The position numbers were made by a program, and so were the translations under genes. DNA of 35,325 bases from the NCBI RefSeq assembly GCF_005844325.1, contig NZ_SPFY01000024.1, positions 1-35,325 of the forward strand. Direction: 5' to 3'. The stretch comes from Collinsella aerofaciens (GTDB lineage Bacteria; Actinomycetota; Coriobacteriia; Coriobacteriales; Coriobacteriaceae). Positions 7,970-15,078 of this stretch are shown one piece after another (positions within the stretch are counted from its first letter, which is position 1; each line of letters opens with the position of its first letter). The notes beneath the pieces were generated by a model, which did not search any database, had not been told where the DNA came from, and saw only the letters and a program-made list of their open reading frames with translations.

Positions 7970-9226
7970 ATGGCTTCCACCAACTCCAACAAGGGTCGCG
8001 CCGTCGTGCTTTCCGCCGCGTGCGTCACCATGTTCTTCATCAGCTCCATCGCGCTGTATTCCGTCGTGAGCAAGAACCTGCTCGCCGTCTACCCCGAGTG
8101 GTCGAGCGCCCTCACCTGGGCCTTCCCGGTCTTTCAGACCATCATGGCCGTGACGGGCATCTTCGCCGGCCGCATCTCCGATAAGATCGGCCCGCGCAAC
8201 GTCGTTATCGCCGCCGCCGTGTGCTACGGCCTGGGCTGGTTCATGTCCGGCACCGTCACCGAGCCGTGGCAGTTCTACCTGTGGTTCTCGCTCGTCGCCG
8301 CCATCGGCAACGGCCTGGGCTACAACCCGGCGCTCACCACCGGCCAAAAGTGGTTCATCGACAAGAAGGGCCTCGCCTCCGGCATCACCCTGGCCGCTTC
8401 GACCGCCGGCCCCGCCGTGCTGTCCCCGGTGCTCGCCTCGCTGCTCATCCCGAGCCTGGGCATCTTTGGCGCCCTTAAGGCGCTCGGCGTCATCTTCTTT
8501 GTGATGATCGCCGCCTCCGCCCTGTTCCTGAAGGCCCCCGAGGCCGGTTGGCTGCCCGAGGGCTTCGAGGCCCCCAAGGGTGGCGCACATGCCGGCACCT
8601 TCGGCGACCTCACCCCGGGCGAGATGGTCAAGACCCCGCGTTTCTGGGTCCTCATCATCACCTTCGCCTTCGCCGCCACCGCGGGCACCCTGCTCGTGGG
8701 CAAGGTTGCCTCCATCGCCGCCGTCCAGCTCTTCGCCGACCCCACGAGCGCCGCGGCCGTCGCCCTCGGCGGCGTGGTCGTCTCCGTCAACACCTGCGCC
8801 AACCTGGTCGGCCGTCTGTCCTTTGGTCAGATCATCGACAAGCTCGGCGCCTATAAGTCGCTGCTCATCAGCCTTGTCGTCACCATCGTCGCGCTCGTCA
8901 TCATGTCGATGAGCTTTACGCAGGCCATGTTCTTTGTGGCGCTCGCCCTGCTCGGCTTTAGCTTTGGCGCCCTGCTCGTCATCTACCCGCCGCTCACCGG
9001 TGGCGCCTTTGGCACCAGCAACATCGGCGTCAACTACGGCATCATGTTTTTGGGCTATGCCGCTTCCACCTGGATCAGCCAGCCCATCACCGCCGTGCTG
9101 TATCACGCCGAGGCTGGCAGCGCCGCCTACCAGCAGTCCTTCTACGGCGCCATCGTGATCGCCGCCATCGCCGTCGTGCTCACCGTCTACATGATGGTCT
9201 CCGACAGCAAGAAGAAGCCCGCTTAG
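7970..9226 (+). CDS. MFS transporter, OFA (oxalate/formate antiporter-like) type
   Basis: A 418-residue, twelve-helix major facilitator carrier in the cytoplasmic membrane. The loop 2-3 motif GRISDKIGPRNVV is the MFS signature. The stretch GNGLGYNPALTTGQKWFIDK, followed by the mid-loop APEAGWLPEGFE, is characteristic of the OFA subfamily, whose members carry small mono- or dicarboxylates such as oxalate, formate, lactate or pyruvate derivatives. The start follows a weak AAAGAG site 5 nt upstream. Its position between an SDR and a Gfo/Idh/MocA dehydrogenase suggests it imports, or exchanges, the substrate these enzymes oxidise. The exact ligand cannot be inferred. Confidence 0.9.
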   Translation: MASTNSNKGRAVVLSAACVTMFFISSIALYSVVSKNLLAVYPEWSSALTWAFPVFQTIMAVTGIFAGRISDKIGPRNVVIAAAVCYGLGWFMSGTVTEPWQFYLWFSLVAAIGNGLGYNPALTTGQKWFIDKKGLASGITLAASTAGPAVLSPVLASLLIPSLGIFGALKALGVIFFVMIAASALFLKAPEAGWLPEGFEAPKGGAHAGTFGDLTPGEMVKTPRFWVLIITFAFAATAGTLLVGKVASIAAVQLFADPTSAAAVALGGVVVSVNTCANLVGRLSFGQIIDKLGAYKSLLISLVVTIVALVIMSMSFTQAMFFVALALLGFSFGALLVIYPPLTGGAFGTSNIGVNYGIMFLGYAASTWISQPITAVLYHAEAGSAAYQQSFYGAIVIAAIAVVLTVYMMVSDSKKKPA

Positions 9227-9234
9227 TAATTGCC

Positions 9235-9267
9235 AATGCGACAAAGGGACTGTCCCTTTGTCGCATT
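9235..9267. repeat. Palindromic CAAAGGGA repeat, copy 1
   Basis: A perfect 15-bp inverted repeat (9235-9249 and 9253-9267) with a 3-nt centre. It shares GACAAAGGGAC..CC.TTGTC with the palindrome at 22593-22627. It sits between the MFS and oxidoreductase genes of one operon, where the RNA hairpin could slow decay or reduce read-through. Confidence 0.8.
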
Positions 9268-9295
9268 CCATCGCCAACAGTATTAAGGAGTCGAA

Positions 9296-10336
9296 ATGTC
9301 TGAGCTCAACCCCGTCCGCATTGCCGTTATCGGCGCCGGCGCCATGGGTCGCAACCACATCCGCTTCGTCACCGAGGAGCCCGAGGCCGAGCTCGTCGCC
9401 ATCGCCGACGCCTTTGAGGGCGCCCGCGCCACGGCCGAGGCCGCCGGCGTGCCGTTCTTCACCGATCCCGCCCAGATGATGGACGAGGTCAAGCCCGAGG
9501 CCGTCATCATCGCCACCCCCAACGACCTGCACCTGGGCGTTGCCCGCGAGGCCGTGAAGCGCAATATTGTGCCGCTGGTCGAGAAGCCGATCTCCAACGA
9601 CCTCGAGGATGCCCAGGCCTTTGCCGCCGAGGCCGAGACCGCCGGCGTGCCCGTGCTCGTGGGTCAGCACCGTCGCCACAACCCCTTCGTCAACAAGGCC
9701 AAGGAGATCATCGAGTCCGGCGAGCTGGGCAAGCTCACCGTGTCGAGCTTCCACTACATGATCTATAAGAACGACGAGTACTTCGACGTCGAGTGGCGCC
9801 GCAAGAAGGGTGCCGGCCCGATCCTGGTCAACCTGGTGCACGACGTCGACCTGCTCCGTTACCTGCTGGGCGAGCCCGTTGCCGTCCAGGGCATGCAGTC
9901 CAGCGCCGCCCGCGGTTTTGAGACCGAGGACTCCGCCGTGGTCAACGTCCGTTTTGCCGATGGCGCGCTTGCGAGCATGACCATCTCCGACGCCACCGCC
10001 AGCCCCTGGAACTGGGAGGCCACCGCTCGCGAGGACCCGCAGTACCGTCCCTTCGACGCCGACGCCTACTTTATCGGCGGAACTAAGGGCGCCCTTTCGC
10101 TGCCCCGCCTGCACCAGTTCTCCTACGACGGCGCCTCCAACTGGCACAAGCCGCTGCAGATGGAGATTCCGGCAGTCGACCCCGCGCTGCCGCACAAGAT
10201 GCAGCTCAAGCACTTTGTGAAGGTTGTCCGCCGCGAGGTCGAGCCCGTCGTGACGCCCGCCGATAACGTCAAGACGCTCACGCTTCTCAACGCCATCAAG
10301 GAGGCCGCCGAGACCGGCCAGCTCGTCGAGCTGTAA
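9296..10336 (+). CDS. Gfo/Idh/MocA-family oxidoreductase
   Basis: A 346-residue NAD(P)-dependent dehydrogenase. The N-terminal Rossmann domain has the dinucleotide motif GAGAMG (residues ~14-19) and the EKP motif (VEKPIS, near residue 97) whose lysine takes part in catalysis. The C-terminal alpha/beta domain holds HDVDLLRYLLGEP, with the family's substrate-side His/Asp region. AAGGAG stands 6 nt before the ATG. Such enzymes oxidise inositols, glucose derivatives, hexuronates or amino-sugar intermediates. Together with the SDR and OFA carrier it forms the third step or branch of the module under the LysR gene. A strong terminator follows at 10409. Confidence 0.9.
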   Translation: MSELNPVRIAVIGAGAMGRNHIRFVTEEPEAELVAIADAFEGARATAEAAGVPFFTDPAQMMDEVKPEAVIIATPNDLHLGVAREAVKRNIVPLVEKPISNDLEDAQAFAAEAETAGVPVLVGQHRRHNPFVNKAKEIIESGELGKLTVSSFHYMIYKNDEYFDVEWRRKKGAGPILVNLVHDVDLLRYLLGEPVAVQGMQSSAARGFETEDSAVVNVRFADGALASMTISDATASPWNWEATAREDPQYRPFDADAYFIGGTKGALSLPRLHQFSYDGASNWHKPLQMEIPAVDPALPHKMQLKHFVKVVRREVEPVVTPADNVKTLTLLNAIKEAAETGQLVEL

Positions 10337-10408
10337 CGCCTTAGGGCAGACCGCGGCAGAAGCCCCATGCCGAACCCTTCGGTCCGCCACCAACAAGCCC
10401 CTCTTCTT

Positions 10409-10444
10409 TGCCCCGCGAGCAGCCTCCTGCCCGCGGGGCATTTT
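10409..10444 (+). terminator. Intrinsic terminator of the SDR-MFS-oxidoreductase unit
   Basis: A 9-bp GC-rich stem, TGCCCCGCG (10409-10417) with CGCGGGGCA (10432-10440), followed directly by TTTT. It ends the LysR-linked operon 70 nt after its last stop codon. Confidence 0.88.
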
Positions 10445-10506
10445 GCTACCTTTCCGACGATTTTTCTGGGGCGAGGGGCCATTTTGCACCTCGGCCTGAT
10501 TCGTTC

Positions 10507-10694
10507 GCCACGAAATGCGCCTATCTACTACGTTTAACCGATCGCCCTCAACCGTGCCAAATTTCGCGAAGTAAAAACCGCAGGTAGACGGCTTGCGTAT
10601 TTTCGGAAAACCGGGGGATGGTCGACCCATACGGGTTAAACGTAGTAGATAGGTCATTTTCGTGGCACGGCCCAAAACAGTCTTTTGGGACGGG
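10507..10694 (+). repeat. CTATCTACTACGTTTA element, copy 1
   Basis: The terminal repeats CCTATCTACTACGTTTAA (10521-10538) and their inverse (10636-10653) enclose ~100 bp. Weaker pairing extends outward (CCACGAAA-TG at 10509 with its inverse ending at 10665). A diverged copy lies at 31611-31801 on the opposite strand. Conserved between the copies are the core AAAACCGCAGGTAGA, GCTTGC and ATTTTC, and the right flank GTGGCACGGC..GTCTTTT..GGGACGGG. No ORF is inside. It resembles a non-autonomous mobile element (MITE) or a large structured RNA. Its right end abuts the tex promoter region. Confidence 0.8.
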
Positions 10695-10747
10695 TGGTAT
10701 CCTTGGTAGCTCTGTGCTGCAAACGCACCTTTACCGCAAGGAGTTTC

Positions 10748-12895
10748 ATGGATCTTATCGCCCAGCTCGCCCGCGAGCTCAACCTTAAGGCCGCCAACGT
10801 CGAGGCGGCCGTCAAGCTCATCGACGAGGGCAACACCATCCCCTTTATCTCGCGCTACCGCAAGGAAGCCACGGGCGGCATGGACGACGTCGCCCTGCGC
10901 GCACTCGACGAGCGCCTGTCCTACCTGCGCAATCTTGAGCAGCGTAAAGAGGACGTCGTTCTGCTCATCGACGCCCAGGGCAAACTCACGCCCGAACTCG
11001 AGCAGCAGATTCGAGAGGCCACGCAGCTCCAGCGTGTCGAGGACCTCTACAAGCCCTACCGCAAAAAGCGCATGACCCGCGCACAGAAGGCCCGCGAGGC
11101 AGGCCTGGAGCCGCTTGCCAACATGATCATCATGCAGGCCTCGGCCAAGGGCAGCGCGCTCGACACCGCCGCGGCCTACGTCAACGAGGAAGCCGGCTTC
11201 GACACGCCCGAGAAGGCGCTCGCCGGCGCGGCGGACATCGTGGCTGAGACGGTGGCCGAAGACCCCGAGAACGTCGCCGACCTGCGCGCCTTTACGCAAA
11301 ACACCGCCGACATCGTCGTCGAGGCCACCGACCCCGCCGAAAAGACTCCCTACGAGCCCTACTACAACTATGATGAGCCGCTGCGCCGTATACCCAACCA
11401 CCGCGTGCTGGCTATCGACCGCGGCGAGCGCGAGGGCAAGCTCCGCGTGCGCGTGAACGTCGACGGCGCTGCCGCCACAGCGCGCCTCAGCAGCCGTTGG
11501 CCCCGACGCCAGGGCGTCTTCGCGCCCATCTTCGATGCCGCCATCGCTGACGGTTACAAGCGCCTCATGGCCCCCTCGCTGGAGCGCGAGGCCCGCGCCA
11601 AACTCACCGTTCGCGCTCAGACCGAGGCCATCAACGTCTTTGCCAAGAATCTCGAGGGCCTGCTCTCGGCGCGCCCTGTGCGCGGCGCCCGCGTGCTCGC
11701 GCTCGATCCGGGCTACCGCACCGGCTGCAAGGTCGCCGTCATGGACGAGACCGGCAAGCTACTCGACCACGGCGTGGTCTACCCCACCAAGCCGCGCCAC
11801 GACGTCGCCGGCACCAAGCGCGAGCTCGCCCGCCTCGTCAAAAAGGACGGCGTCAACACCATCGTCATCGGCAACGGCACCGCCAGCCGCGAGACCGAGG
11901 AAGTCGTCTCGGAGTTCATTGCCGAGCAGGCGCCTGGGCTGCGATACACCATTGTTAACGAGGCCGGCGCGTCGGTGTACTCCGCCTCCGAGCTCGCGAG
12001 CCAGGAGTATCCCGACCTGGACGTCACCGTGCGCGGCGCCATGAGCCTGGGCCGCCGCCTGCAGGACCCACTGGCAGAGCTCGTCAAGATTCCGCCCCAG
12101 TCCATCGGCGTGGGCCAGTACCAGCACGACCTTGACCAGGCCGAGCTCTCGCGCACCCTGGGCCACGTGGTGGAGGACGTCGTCAACCGCGTGGGCGTCG
12201 ACGTCAACACCGCGAGCGCGAGCCTGCTGGGATACGTTTCGGGCATCACGCCGAGCGTGGCCAAGAACATCGTGGCTTTCCGCGAGGAAAACGGCGCCTT
12301 CACCGATCGCCGCCAGCTCAAGAAGGTCCCCAAGCTGGGACCCAAGGCATATCTCAACGCTGCAGGCTTTTTGCGAATTAGCGGCGGTAAGAACCCGCTC
12401 GACGCAACGAGCGTCCACCCCGAAAGCTACGAGGTGGCCACGTCCGTCTTGGAACGCGCCGGCGTTAAAGCAAGCGAGCTCAGCCGCGGCGGCGTGCCCG
12501 ACATCGAGCGCCGCCTGGGCAGCATCTCGGCGCTGGCAAGCGACCTGGACTGCGGCACCCTGACGCTCATCGACATTGTCAACGAGCTCAAGAAGCCCGG
12601 CCGCGACCCGCGCGACGACGCGCCCGAGGTGGCCTTTAGCCGCTCGGCACTTTCCATCGACGACCTGGAGCCCGGCATGGAACTCAAGGGCACGGTGCGC
12701 AACGTCGTCGACTTTGGCGCCTTCGTCGACGTGGGTGTGCACCAGGACGGCCTCGTGCACATCTCCAAGCTGGCCAACCGCTTCGTCAAGCACCCGAGCG
12801 ACGTGGTGCGCGTCGGCGACACGGTAAAGGTGTGGGTGGAAAAGGTCGATCGCGACCGCAAGAAGATCTCGCTCACCATGGTGCAGGGGAAGTAA
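10748..12895 (+). CDS. tex: Tex-family S1 RNA-binding protein
   Basis: A 715-residue homologue of Tex/YhgF, a conserved nucleic-acid-binding protein linked to transcription and RNA turnover. The ATG at 10748 is chosen for AAGGAG 5 nt upstream and because the product then starts with the usual Tex N-terminus (LARELNLKAANVEAAVKLID, then IPFISRYRKEATGGMD). Domains in order: helical N-terminal region (1-~300), a YqgF/RNase H-like fold (ALDPGYRTGCKVAVMD, near residue 320), helix-hairpin-helix repeats (residues ~480-560, including VNTASASLLGYVSGI), and a C-terminal S1 domain (GMELKGTVRNVVDFGAFVDV to the end). Length and domain order match the family. It is probably monocistronic, with a terminator at 12996. 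Confidence 0.96.
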   Translation: MDLIAQLARELNLKAANVEAAVKLIDEGNTIPFISRYRKEATGGMDDVALRALDERLSYLRNLEQRKEDVVLLIDAQGKLTPELEQQIREATQLQRVEDLYKPYRKKRMTRAQKAREAGLEPLANMIIMQASAKGSALDTAAAYVNEEAGFDTPEKALAGAADIVAETVAEDPENVADLRAFTQNTADIVVEATDPAEKTPYEPYYNYDEPLRRIPNHRVLAIDRGEREGKLRVRVNVDGAAATARLSSRWPRRQGVFAPIFDAAIADGYKRLMAPSLEREARAKLTVRAQTEAINVFAKNLEGLLSARPVRGARVLALDPGYRTGCKVAVMDETGKLLDHGVVYPTKPRHDVAGTKRELARLVKKDGVNTIVIGNGTASRETEEVVSEFIAEQAPGLRYTIVNEAGASVYSASELASQEYPDLDVTVRGAMSLGRRLQDPLAELVKIPPQSIGVGQYQHDLDQAELSRTLGHVVEDVVNRVGVDVNTASASLLGYVSGITPSVAKNIVAFREENGAFTDRRQLKKVPKLGPKAYLNAAGFLRISGGKNPLDATSVHPESYEVATSVLERAGVKASELSRGGVPDIERRLGSISALASDLDCGTLTLIDIVNELKKPGRDPRDDAPEVAFSRSALSIDDLEPGMELKGTVRNVVDFGAFVDVGVHQDGLVHISKLANRFVKHPSDVVRVGDTVKVWVEKVDRDRKKISLTMVQGK

Positions 12896-12927
12896 ACCAC
12901 CTAAAGCAAGGGTCCCCCCTCTCGCGA

Positions 12928-13099
12928 CGTGCAAAATCGCGAGTATTCTGCAATTTCCGCCGCCCCGAACGCCCCTCAGAGGCAATAAAGTCAAAAACGG
13001 CCCCCGTTTTAGCATCATCAGAGCCAAAACGGGGGCTGTTCCGTGCTTCGGTTAACTGGTAAAAGCCTTTACCTTGCTGAATACTCTCAATTTTGCACG
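12928..13099. repeat. Inverted-repeat pair around the tex terminator
   Basis: CGTGCAAAATCGCGAGTATT (12928-12947, continuing CTGCAA) recurs inverted at 13074-13099, with roughly 23 of 26 bases alike. The two arms enclose the terminator hairpin at 12996-13040. No gene is inside. It has the form of a small palindromic insertion or a large stem-loop in the tex 3' region. Confidence 0.6.
12996..13040. terminator. Terminator-like hairpin after tex
   Basis: AACGGCCCCCGTTTT (12996-13010) pairs with AAAACGGGGGCTGTT (13026-13040) across a 15-nt loop. The stem is strong, but the downstream T-run is short (TTCC), so efficiency is uncertain. Confidence 0.65.
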
Positions 13100-13124
13100 G
13101 CGCAGGCGGGGGTACCTTTGCCCA

Positions 13125-13155
13125 CGGCAGGATATGGAAGCCAAGCGCCAACTTG
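13125..13155 (-). pseudogene. Duplicated 3' end of the FSA/transaldolase gene
   Basis: On the minus strand this segment would read LALGFHILP, like the last residues of the neighbouring gene (ALGFHILP). At the DNA level 13125-13149 matches 13281-13305 at 23 of 25 positions. The fragment lacks the stop at the matching place and any upstream gene body. It is a short direct repeat of the gene's terminus, perhaps left by insertion of the hairpin at 13176-13247 between the two copies. Confidence 0.6.
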
Positions 13156-13175
13156 CTGGCAAGCTCGTGCCGGCA

Positions 13176-13247
13176 GCCCCGGCCTTTCCTTTGCCTAGCG
13201 CGACCCCCGCGAAGCGCGTGAGCGGTAGGGAAAGGAAAAGCCGGGGC
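13176..13247. repeat. Large GC-rich imperfect hairpin downstream of FSA gene
   Basis: GCCCCGGC plus CTTTCCTTT (13176-13192) pairs with GGAAAGGAAAAGCCGGGGC (13229-13247), with a small bulge. A ~35-nt loop itself contains short inverted GCGC segments. It follows the minus-strand FSA gene and may end its transcript, though a clear T-run is missing. Confidence 0.6.
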
Positions 13248-13277
13248 GAACAACCCGCGGCGTAGCCAGTGTTCGCG

Positions 13278-13982
13278 TTACGGCAGGATATGGAAACCGA
13301 GCGCCGCGATATCCTTGGCAAAGCCGCGGACGGTGTCGAGCGAGACCTCGTACGGGTCACGGCCGATGTTCTTGCGCTTGGCCAGGATGCCGTTGGGCAC
13401 CGTGATGATCTGGCAACCGCAGGCCTCGGCCTGGTAAATGTTGATGAGCTCGCGCGTGGACGCCCACAGGACCTCACAGTTGGGCTTGATGGCGGCCTTC
13501 TTGACCGACTCCGTCATAAACGGAATGGGGTCGACGCCGGTGTCGGCGATGCGGCCGGCAAAGAGCGAGATGATGGACGGCGTCTCGGTGTCAACGGCCT
13601 CGACCATCTCGTCAACCTGCTTAGGCGTAAAGATGGTGGTGACGTTGACCTTGATGCCGTCGGCCGACAGCTTGCGCACCAGCTCGGCGGTGGACTCGCC
13701 CTTGGTGGTCACGCACGGAATCTTGACGTAGACGTTCTCGGCCCAGGTAGCGATCTCGCGCGCCTCGACCTCCATAGTCTCGACGTCATCGGCAAAGACC
13801 TCAAACGAGACGGACACATCGGTGATGTGGGTCAGGACCTCCTTGGCAAACGCGCGGTAATCCGTCACGCCGCCCTTCTTCATAAGGGACGGGTTGGTCG
13901 TGAAACCCTGAACGTTGCCGTTCTCGTACATGTCGAGCATGCCCTCGAGGTTTGCACCGTCAGCGAACACCTTGATTGCCAT
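13278..13982 (-). CDS. FSA/TalC-type transaldolase family protein
   Basis: A 234-residue class I aldolase of the small transaldolase group (fructose-6-phosphate aldolase/TalC), which splits or joins fructose 6-phosphate or transfers dihydroxyacetone units in sugar-phosphate metabolism. The start at 13982 (MAIKVFADGANLEGM) has AAAGGA upstream; longer frames lack a site. The Schiff-base lysine is in YVKIPCVTTKGE. TTNPSLMKKGG near residue 30 and the C-terminal GFHILP are other conserved blocks. Length is slightly above the usual ~220. The 190-bp gap between this gene and the upstream HAD gene shows only a short palindrome (AAACACCTCAGTGTTT, 14088-14103). Whether it acts as aldolase or transaldolase cannot be settled from sequence alone. 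Confidence 0.92.
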   Translation of the reverse strand: MAIKVFADGANLEGMLDMYENGNVQGFTTNPSLMKKGGVTDYRAFAKEVLTHITDVSVSFEVFADDVETMEVEAREIATWAENVYVKIPCVTTKGESTAELVRKLSADGIKVNVTTIFTPKQVDEMVEAVDTETPSIISLFAGRIADTGVDPIPFMTESVKKAAIKPNCEVLWASTRELINIYQAEACGCQIITVPNGILAKRKNIGRDPYEVSLDTVRGFAKDIAALGFHILP

Positions 13983-14175
13983 CTGCCTGATTCCTTTCGC
14001 TTGCACATGGGCGTTAAACTGCTAAACACTTTACCTACGTTTATCAAGGCGTGAGCTGCGGTTTTTTATCTTCTCGGCGAACGGTATAAACACCTCAGTG
14101 TTTGGATTGATAAATCGATTGAGCATGCAAAAGCGAAGAGTCGCAGTTTGAGCAAACGTCAGAACGCGGGATTCA

Positions 14176-15003
14176 TTAGATGAGGCCGAAATGCTGCATC
14201 GCTGTGACGGTGCCGTCGTGTGCGACATCGTCGGTCACGTAGTCGGCGACCGCCTTGACCTCAGGCATGGCGTTGCCCATGGCGACAGCCGTCTCGACCG
14301 CAGCGAGCATGCCCAGGTCGTTGCCGGAATCACCAAAGCCAAAGGTGCGCGCGTTGCCGGTGCGACCCAGGTATTCCAGCGCTCGCGCCACGCCCACGCC
14401 CTTGTCGATGCCCTTGGGGCTCAGCTCGCGATTCTGGCCACCGGTGTTGCACAGCTCAAACTCGCGATCGATAAAGCCGTCATCGTTGGCTACGCGAGCC
14501 AAACTGGGCACATTGAGGCATACCTTGCCCACGCGCAGACTGCCGTCGACGCGCATTTCCTCGGCGCTGTGCACCACAGAAGTGCCGATCAGAGACGACT
14601 GCTCAACGCCCGCGGGTTCCAAGGCAAAAGTAGCCACGTTGGTCTCGAAAAAGGCCTCAATCCCTGCCGCGGCCATACGGCGTGCAAGCTCCTCGACAAT
14701 GTCCTCGTCAAAGCAGTCCTCGTGTACCACGCGGCCCTCGACCTCGAGTGTCGCTCCCGCCATGGCAACGACACCCGCAGGCTCCAAAGCACGCAGACCA
14801 TCGGCAATCAGCCACAAGGGACGACCCGTGCAGATAAATGCCTGGTGACCCGCATTGCGCAGGCGATGAAACGCCTCGATCACCGCCTGCGAGGGGCGAA
14901 CCGCCGAAAAGTCCTTGTCGGTCATGTTGTCGGGATCGAACGACGTCAGCGTGCCGTCCACGTCAAAAAAGAGCACGGCAGAATCGGGGCACGCATCAAT
15001 CAT
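14176..15003 (-). CDS. HAD-superfamily hydrolase, Cof-like (class IIB)
   Basis: A 275-residue cytosolic phosphatase of the Cof/YbiV type. Motif I DVDGTLT is near residue 14 (nucleophile Asp), motif II is in FICTGRP, and motif IV is GFGDSGNDLGML near residue 230. The C2B cap lies between. ATG 15003 has AAAGGA 6 nt upstream; an in-frame upstream ATG at 15039 lacks one. Relatives dephosphorylate sugar phosphates, pyridoxal phosphate or flavin precursors, and the substrate here is open. The gene is divergent from rlmKL across a 75-bp gap that holds a -10 box for the latter. Confidence 0.92.
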   Translation of the reverse strand: MIDACPDSAVLFFDVDGTLTSFDPDNMTDKDFSAVRPSQAVIEAFHRLRNAGHQAFICTGRPLWLIADGLRALEPAGVVAMAGATLEVEGRVVHEDCFDEDIVEELARRMAAAGIEAFFETNVATFALEPAGVEQSSLIGTSVVHSAEEMRVDGSLRVGKVCLNVPSLARVANDDGFIDREFELCNTGGQNRELSPKGIDKGVGVARALEYLGRTGNARTFGFGDSGNDLGMLAAVETAVAMGNAMPEVKAVADYVTDDVAHDGTVTAMQHFGLI

Positions 15004-15045
15004 ATGGGTTCCTTTCGGGGGCGAGAGTAAACGAAGCATCCATCA

Positions 15046-15051
15046 TATAAT
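15046..15051 (+). promoter_or_regulatory. Probable -10 box of the rlmKL gene
   Basis: A perfect TATAAT lies 27 bp before the rlmKL start codon, with a purine start near 15058. At the -35 position there is only GAGAGT, a poor match, so activity may be modest. Confidence 0.55.
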
Positions 15052-15078
15052 GGAGCGACGCAACCAGAGAGGTCACCC

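Noticed and set aside
6857-11401. A 1514-codon open frame on the minus strand antisense to the SDR, MFS, oxidoreductase and tex genes
   Set aside because: Its translation is low-complexity (Gly, His, Asp, Val, Leu rich) and lacks domains. Genes with strong GCC/GTC/ATC codon bias leave the antisense frame free of stops. The plus-strand genes have clear family motifs.
12873-13253. A 126-codon minus-strand frame ending in transaldolase-like residues (ASKLALGFHILP)
   Set aside because: Only about nine residues resemble the FSA terminus; the remainder is hairpin-derived sequence. It is better explained as a short duplication than as a gene.
14031-14228. A 65-codon minus-strand frame between the HAD and FSA genes
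   Set aside because: It overlaps the 3' end of the HAD gene, lacks a ribosome binding site and resembles no known protein.
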